Positions 1-64,000 of a stretch of DNA of 64,000 bases are shown one piece after another; position 1 is the first letter of the stretch, and each line of letters starts with the position of its first letter. A program made the translations under genes and the position numbers. The DNA comes from Sinonovacula constricta (Eukaryota; Mollusca; Bivalvia; Cardiida; Solecurtidae). Under the pieces are notes generated by a model. It had not been told where the DNA came from. It made no database searches and saw nothing but the letters and a program-made list of their open reading frames with translations. The stretch spans positions 37,284,236 through 37,348,235 of the forward strand of contig CM017572.1 in NCBI GenBank assembly GCA_007844125.1, in the 5' to 3' direction.

Positions 1-3000
1 CGTGATGTTAACTGATGATAGACGTGATGTTAACTGATGATAGACGTGATGTTAACTGATGACAGACAGTGATGTTAACTGATGATAGACAGTGATGTTA
101 ACTGATGATAGACAGTGATGTTAACTGATGACAGTGATGTTAACTGATGTTAGACAGTGATGTTAACTGATGTTAGACAGTGATGTTAACTGATGATAGA
201 CAGTAATGTTAACTGATGATAGACAGTGATGTTAACTGGTGACAGTGATGTTAACTGATGATAGACAGTGGTTTTAACCGATGACAGTGATGTTAACTGA
301 TGATATAAAGTGATGTTAACTGATGATACACAGTGATGTAAACTGATGATAATAATTGATGTTAACCAATGATAGACAGTAATGTTAACTGATGTAAGAC
401 AGTGATATAAACTGATGACAGTGATGTGAACTGATGATAGACAGTGATGTTAACTGATGTTAGACATTGATATTAACTGATGATAGACGTGATGTTAACT
501 GATGTTAAACAGTGATGTTAACTGCTGACAGTAATGTTAACTGATGTTAGACAGTGATGTTAAGTGATGATAGACAGTGATGTTAACTGATGATAGACAT
601 TGTTGTTAACTGATAATAGACAGTGATGTTACCTGATGATAGACAGTGATGTTAACTGATTATAGACAGTGATGTTAACTGATGTTTGACAGTAATGTTA
701 ACTGGTGATAGACAGTAATGTTAACTGATGATAGACAGTGATGTTAACTGTTGATATATGGTGATGTTTACTGATGATAGACAGTGATGTTAACTGATGA
801 TAGACGTGATGTTAACTAATGATATATGGTGATGTTTACTGATGATAGACATTGATGTTAACTGATGTTAGACAGTGATGGTAACTGATGTTAGACAGTG
901 ATGTTAACTGATGATAGACAGTGATGTTAACTGATGATAGACAGTGATGTTTACTGATGATATATGGTGATGTTTACTGATGATAAACAGTGATGTTAAC
1001 TGATGACAGTGATGTTAACTGATGACAGACAGTGATGTTAACTGATGATAGACAGTGATGTAAACTGATGACAGTGATGTTAACTGATGATAGACCGTGA
1101 TGTAAACTGATAATATAAAGTGATGTTAACTGATGATAGGCAGTGATGTTAACTGATGACAGTGATGTTAACTGGTGACAGCGATGTTAACTGATGATGG
1201 ACAGTGATGTTAACTGATGATAGACAGTGATGTTAACTGATGATAGACAGTATTGTTAACTGATGATAGATAGTGATGTTTACTGATGATAGACAGTGAT
1301 GTTAAGTGATGATAGACAGTGATGTTAACTGATGATGGACAGTGATGTTTACTGATGATAGACAGTGATGTTAACTGATGATAGACGTGATGTTAACTGA
1401 TGACAGACAGTGATGTTAACTGATGATAGACGTGATGTTAACTGATGATAGACAGTGATGTTAACTGATGATAGACGTGATGTTAACTGATGACAGACAG
1501 TGATGTTAACTGATGATAGACAGTGATGTTAACTGATGACAGTGATGTTAACTGATGACAGTGATGTTAACTGATGTTAGACAGTGATGTTAACTGATGT
1601 TAGACAGTGATGTTAACTGATGATAGACAGTACTGTTAACTGATGATAGACAGTGATGGTAACTGATGACAGTGATGTTAACTGATGATAGCCAGTGGTG
1701 TTAACCGATGACAGTGATGTTAAATGATGATATAAAGTGATGTTAACTGATGATACACAGTGATGTAAACTGATGATAATAATTGATGTTAACCGATGAT
1801 AGACAGTAATGTTAACTGATGTTAGACAGTGATATAAACTGATGACAGTGATGTGAACTGATGATAGACATTGATGTTAACTGATGTTAGCCATTGATAT
1901 TAACTGATGATAGACGTGATGTTAACTGATGTTAAACAGTGATGTTAACTGCTGACAGTGATGTTAACTGATGTTAGACAGTGATGTTAAGTGATGATAG
2001 ACAGTGATGTTTACTGATGATAGACATTGTTGTTAACTGATAATAGACAGTGATGTTACCTGATGATAGACAGTGATGTTTACTGATGATAGACAGTGAT
2101 GTTAACTAATGATAGACAGTGATATTAACTGACGATAGACAGTGATTTTAACTGGTGATAGACAGTGATGTTAACTGATGATAGACAGTGATGTTAACTG
2201 ATGATTGACAGTAATGTTAACTGATGATAGACAGTGATGTTAACTGATGATAGACGTGATGTTAACTGATGATATATGGTGATGTTAACTGATGTTAGAC
2301 AGTGATGTTAACTGATGATAGACAGTGATGTTAACTGATGATAGACAGTGATGTTTACTGAAGATATATGGTGATGTTTACTGATGATAGACAGTGATGT
2401 TAACTGATGATAGACAGTGATGTTAACTGATGATAGACAGTGATGTTAACTGATGATAGACAGTGATGTTAACTGATGATAGACAGTGATGTTTACTGAT
2501 GATATATGGTGAAGTTTACTGATGATAGACAGTGATGTTAAATGATGATAGACGTGATGTTACTTGATGATAGAAAGTGATGTTAACTGATGACAGTGAT
2601 GTTAACTGATGACAGACAGTGATGTTAACTGATGATAGACAGTGATGTAAACTGATGAAAGTGATGTTAACTGATGATAGACAGTGATGTTAAGTGATGA
2701 TAGACAGTGATGTTAACTGATGATAGACATTGTTGTTAACTGATAATAGACAGTGATGTTACCTGATGATAGACAGTGATGTTAACTGATTATAGACAGT
2801 GATGTTAACTGATGTTTGACAGTAATGTTAACTGGTGATAGACAGTAATGTTAACTGATGATAGACAGTGATGTTAACTGATGATATATGGTGATGTTTA
2901 CTGATGATAGACAGTGATGTTAACTGATGATAGACGTGATGTTAGCTAATGATATATGGTGATGTTTACTGATGATAGACATTGATGTTAACTGATGTTA

Positions 3001-6000
3001 GACAGTGATGGTAACTGATGTTAGACAGTGATGTTAACTGATGATAGACAGTGATGTTAACTGATGATAGACAGTGATGTTTACTGATGATATATGGTGA
3101 TGTTTACTGATGATAAACCGTGATGTTAACTGATGACAGTGATGTTAACTGATGACAGACAGTGATGTTAACTGATGATAGACAGTGATGTAAACTGATG
3201 ACAGTGATGTTAACTGATGATAGACAGTGATGTAAACTGATGATATAAAGTGATGTTAACTGATGATAGGCAGTGATGTTAACTGATGACAGTGATGTTA
3301 ACTGGTGACAGCGATGTTAACTGATGATGGACAGTGATGTTAACTGATGATAGACAGTATTGTTAACTGATGATAGATAGTGATGTTTACTGATGATAGA
3401 CAGTGATGTTAAGTGATGATAGACCGTGATGTTAACTGATGATGGACAGTGGTGTTAACTGATGAAAGACAGTGATGTTAACTGATGGCAGACAGTGATG
3501 TTTACTGATGATAGACAGTGATGTTAAGTGATGATAGACAGTGATGTTAACTGATGATGGACAGTGATGTTTACTGATGATAGACAGTGATGTTAACTGA
3601 TGATAGACGTGATGTTAACTGATGACAGACAGTGATGTTAACTGATGATAGACGTGATGTTAACTGATGATAGACAGTGATGTTAACTGATGATAGACGT
3701 GATGTTAACTGATGACAGACAGTGATGTTAACTGATGATAGACAGTGATGTTAACTGATGACAGTGATGTTAACTGATGACAGTGATGTTAACTGATGTT
3801 AGACAGTGATGTTAACTGATGTTAGACAGTGATGTTAACTGATGATAGACAGTACTGTTAACTGATGATAGACAGTGATGGTAACTGATGACAGTGATGT
3901 TAACTGATGATACACAGTGATGTAAACTGATGATAATAATTGATGTTAACCGATGATAGACAGTAATGTTAACTGATGTTAGACAGTGATATAAACTGAT
4001 GACAGTGATGTGAACTGATGATAGACATTGATGTTAACTGATGTTAGCCATTGATATTAACTGATGATAGACGTGATGTTAACTGATGTTAAACAGTGAT
4101 GTTAACTGCTGACAGTGATGTTACCTGATGTTAGACAGTCATGTTAAGTGATGATAGACAGTGATGTTTACTGATGATAGACATTGTTGTTAACTGATAA
4201 TAGACAGTGATGTTACCTGATGATAGACAGTGATGTTTACTGATGATAGACAGTGATGTTAACTAATGATAGACAGTGATATTAACTGATGATAGACAGT
4301 GATTTTAACAGGTGATAGACAGTGATGTTAACTGATGATAGACAGTGATGTTAACTGATGATTGACAGTAATGTTAACTGATGATAGACAGTGATGTTAA
4401 CTGATGATAGACGTGATGTTAACTGATGATATATGGTGATGTTAACTGATGTTAGACAGTGATGTTTACTGATGATAGACAGTGATGTTAACTGATGATA
4501 GACAGTGATGTTTACTGAAGATATATGGTGATGTTTACTGATGATAGACAGTGATGTTAACTGATGATAGACAGTGATGTTAACTGATGATAGACAGTGA
4601 TGTTAACTGATGATAGACAGTGATGTTTACTGATGATATATAGTGATGTTTACTGATGATAGACAGTGATGTTAAATGATGATAGACGTGATGTTACTTG
4701 ATGATAGAAAGTGATGTTAACTGATGACAGTGATGTTAACTGATGACAGACAGTGATGTTAACTGATGATAGACAGTGATGTAAACTGATGAAAGTGATG
4801 TTAACTGATGATAGACAGTGTTGTAAACTGATGATATAAAGTGATGTTAACTGATGATAGGCAGTGATGTTAACTGATGACAATGATGTTAACTGATGAC
4901 AGCGATATTAACTGATGTTAGACAGTGATGTAAGTGATGATAGTCAGTGATGTTAACTGATGTTAGACAGTGATGTTAACTGATGATAGACGTGATGTAA
5001 CTGATGATAGACGTGATGTTAACTGATGATAGACGTGATGTTAACTGATGATAGACGTGATGTTAACTGATGTTTGACGTGATGTTAACTGATGATAAAC
5101 AGTGATGTTAACTGATGATAGACAGTGATGTTAACTGATGATAAACAGTGATGTTAACTGATGTTAGACGGTGTTGTTAACTGATGATAGACAGTGATGT
5201 GAACTGATGATAAACAGTGATGTTAACTGATGTTAGACAGTGATGTTAACTGATGCTAGACAGTGTTGTTAACTGATGATAGACGTGATGTTAACTGATG
5301 ACAGTGATGTTAACTGATGTTAGACAGTGATGTAAACTGATGATAGACAGTGATGTTAACTGGTGATAGACAGTGATGTTAACTGATGATAGACAGTGAT
5401 GTAAACTGATGATAGAGATTGATGTTAACTGATGTTAGACAGTGATGTTAACCGATGATAGACAGTAATGTTAACTGATGTTAAACAGTGATGTTAACTG
5501 ATGATAGACAGTGATGATTACTGATGACAGTGATGTTAACTGATGACAGTGATGTTAACTGATGACAGTGATGTTAACTGATGACAGCGATGTTAACTGA
5601 TGTAAGATAGTAATGTAAGTGATGATAGACAGTGATGTTAACTGATGACAGTAATGTTAACTGATGACAGACAGTAATGTTAACTGATGTTAGACAGTGA
5701 TGTTAACTGATGATAGACAGTGATGTTAACTGATGATAGACAGTGATGTTAACTGATGACAGACACTGTTGTTAACTGATAATAGACAGTGATGTTAACT
5801 GATGTTAGACAGTGATGTTAACTGATGACAGTGATGTTAACTGATGATGGACAGTGATGTAAACTGATGATAGACAGTGATGTTAACTGATGATAGACAG
5901 TGATATTAACTGAAGATAGACAGTGATGTAAACTGATAATAGACAGTGATGTTACCTGATGATAGACAGTGATGTTAACTGAAGATAGACAGTGATGTTT

Positions 6001-6830
6001 ACTGATGATAGACAGTGATATTAACTGATGATAGACAGTGATGTTAACTGGTGATAGACAGTGATGTTAAATGATGACAGGCAGTAATGTTAACTGATGA
6101 CAGACGTGATGTTAACTGATGATTGACAGTGATGTTAACTGATGATAGACGTGATGTTAACTGATGTTAGACAGTGATGTTAACTGATGTTAGACAGTGA
6201 TGTTAACTGATGATAGACAGTGATTTTAACTGATGATAGACAGTGATGTTACCTGATGTTAGACAGTGATGTTACCTGATGTTAGACAGTGATGTTAACT
6301 GATGATAGACAGTGATGTTAACTGATGATATATGATGACGTTGCCTGATGATAGACAGTGTTGTTAACTGATGATAGACAGTGATGTTAACTGACGTTAA
6401 ACAGTGATGTTAACTGATGTTAGACAGTGATGTTAACTGATGATAGACAGTGATGTTAACTGATGATAGACAGTGATGTTAACTGATGATAGACAGTGAT
6501 GTTTACTGATGATAGACAGTGATGTTAACTGATGTTAGACAGTGATGTTAACTGATGTTAGACAGTGATGTTAACTGATGTTAGACAGTGATGTTAACTG
6601 ATGACAGTGATGTTAACTGATGATAGACAGTGATGTTAACTGATGAAAGACAGTGATGTTAACTGATGAAAGACAGTGATGTTAACTGTTAGACAGTAAT
6701 GTTAACTGATGATAGACAGTGATGTTAATTGATGTTAGACAGTGATGTTTATTGATGATAAACAGTGATGTTTACTGATGATAGACAGTGATGTTAACTG
6801 AGGACAAGCAGGGGTTAGGGCATGATAGGC
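1..6830. repeat. ~23-bp satellite array with higher-order repeats
   Basis: Tandem variants of gatgttaactgatgatagac(agt) fill the window from its first base to about 6830, so the left edge lies outside. Units vary between about 16 and 23 bp through loss of the tagacag part. Distinctive variant runs recur: agacattgttgttaactg occurs at about 595, 2022, 2725 and 4179. This gives higher-order periods of about 2.13-2.16 kb. No coding signal is seen; short open frames inside it are repeat artefacts. Confidence 0.95.
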
Positions 6831-7123
6831 AGTGTTAGTGAAAGTAGAAAGTGTTGTTGTCAGACACAGTTATATAACATAATTTTAGAAAGAAAGTTCA
6901 AAATAAAAGAGAAGATGATACTATGAGAACGGATATAGAGAAAAAATAACTGAACAAGGAGAACAATAGTTAACAGAAAACAAAAGTACAAATAACGAAA
7001 CTAATATGAATACTGGAACAGAAATAGCAAAACCAGTTCCTTTTGTTAGACTGTCCAAAGGAACAGTACATACATGCACGCATGCATGCATCAATCCATC
7101 CATCCATCCACCCATACATAAAT

Positions 7124-7246
<123 letters not shown>

Positions 7247-7383
7247 CATACATACGTACATACATACCATATATACCTTACATATCCACATACACACATA
7301 CATACATGCACTCAAGACCAAACAGAACTTTCTAATTAAGATAAAATAGCTCTCAAAAACCAGTTTAATAAACAGAAATATAC

Positions 7384-63363
<55,980 letters not shown>

Positions 63364-63407
63364 GATGGCCGACCAGTAGCTCTCTAAACATCAGGGCTAA
63401 TAGCCGG

Positions 63408-63416
63408 CTTTATATA
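63408..63416 (-). promoter_or_regulatory. TATA box of the CCP gene
   Basis: On the minus strand the sequence is TATATAAAG, followed by GCCGGC, 45-53 bp upstream of the proposed start codon. Normal TATA spacing puts transcription initiation near 63380 and leaves a very short 5' UTR of roughly 15-25 nt. It is the only good TATA match close to this start, and the start is followed directly by a hydrophobic signal sequence. Confidence 0.55.
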
Positions 63417-63419
63417 ACA

Positions 63420-64000
63420 TACTAACATGAGTGTTAACAAACCTTGACTTAAGTGGAAGCACTTATCATAGTTCTATAATAATCCACCAAGTGACTGGCT
63501 CACGGGTCAGTCTGTCGCTTAATGTTTATTCCGTTTTGTATCTCGTTTTTTTTTTTCCTTTTATTTGTCCAAGTTTGTGAATCGGTACTGACATTGTCGG
63601 GTTTCTTTGTTGTCTCCTTCCGTCCAACTTTCAACGATTCAAGTGAGATTTTTCATGTACAATTTAAATTGTGAAAGATGTTGGTTACATGTGCAACTTA
63701 GGAAACACAAATGAACGTCGTGCTACAATATATAATGGCCGTATTCTGGCCTCATGACAAGTCGTGACATAATATTACAAGAAAACCGTTGATGCGAAGC
63801 ATCAAAGGCGACGCAAACGATTAAAACAAATTTAAAAGAAAGTGTGACATACATTTTCTTAAAACTTAATTAAAGGAGGTATCCTTCAGTTTTCTTTATT
63901 CAAATACGTGCAGATAAATAAAATAAAAAAAAAATAAAAAAAAATATAACTCTATGTACCGAATTATGACCCGTATTTAACCAGGCTTATGGAAGTCCGC
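63420..64000. other. 5' flanking region of the CCP gene
   Basis: AT-rich sequence upstream of the TATA box with no recognised gene. It contains short T and A runs (63547-63556; 63923-63943). No other promoter elements could be assigned with confidence. Confidence 0.4.

Noticed and set aside
1..6830. CRISPR-like repetition
   Set aside because: Repeats are head-to-tail with no unique spacers, and the genome is eukaryotic with spliced genes.

Overview
The window looks like nuclear DNA of an invertebrate animal, most likely a marine or freshwater bivalve mollusc. The support is small exons in long AT-rich introns, abundant microsatellites and minisatellites, tRNA-derived SINEs, fold-back elements, and a lineage-style expansion of sushi (CCP) domains. 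The species cannot be fixed from sequence alone.

One gene dominates. It lies on the minus strand from a TATA box and signal-peptide exon at about 63.4 kb down to at least 7.4 kb. I could assemble 36 exons by hand from splice sites, reading phase and cysteine pattern. They give at least about 1,753 residues: signal peptide, 21 CCP/sushi domains, Ser/Thr-rich linkers after CCP17 and CCP18, two EGF-like domains and a PLAT/LH2-like domain. The last recognised exon ends on a phase-1 donor, so the gene probably continues below 7.4 kb, perhaps beyond the window. Every CCP or EGF module is bounded by phase-1 introns. Nine CCPs are further split by internal introns in different phases. A secreted or surface-attached recognition or regulatory protein is the best inference; the function is unknown.

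Layout, left to right. 1-6.8 kb is a ~23-bp satellite with ~2.1-kb higher-order repeats. 7.1-7.3 kb is a (CA)n tract. 7.4-8.4 kb holds the two PLAT exons. 9.9-11.3 kb is a 74-bp minisatellite. 12-17 kb is intron with two decayed plus-strand exon-like pieces. 17-20 kb holds EGF2, EGF1, CCP21, CCP20 and the second half of CCP19. 21.6-22.9 kb is a 39-bp minisatellite. 24-31.4 kb holds the first half of CCP19, a duplicated Ser/Thr linker exon, CCP18 and CCP17. The CCP18-CCP17 intron also carries a 385-bp miniature LTR element (TRIM-like) whose LTRs contain a tRNA-like pol III cassette. 32-36 kb holds CCP16-CCP14. 36-42.5 kb is three near-identical 2,182-bp tandem copies of a two-CCP module, with an older fourth copy at 42.5-43.2 kb. 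43.7-47.5 kb holds CCP7, CCP6 and half of CCP5. 51.4-54.8 kb is a 30-bp minisatellite inside the intron that splits CCP5. 55-63.4 kb holds the N-terminal exons, four SINE or MITE-like insertions and a Crypton-like fragment.

The strongest points for follow-up are the TRIM-like element with tRNA-like LTRs, the CCP-EGF-PLAT architecture with recent exon-module amplification, a CCP that has lost both partners of one disulphide, and several dead or dying duplicated exons.
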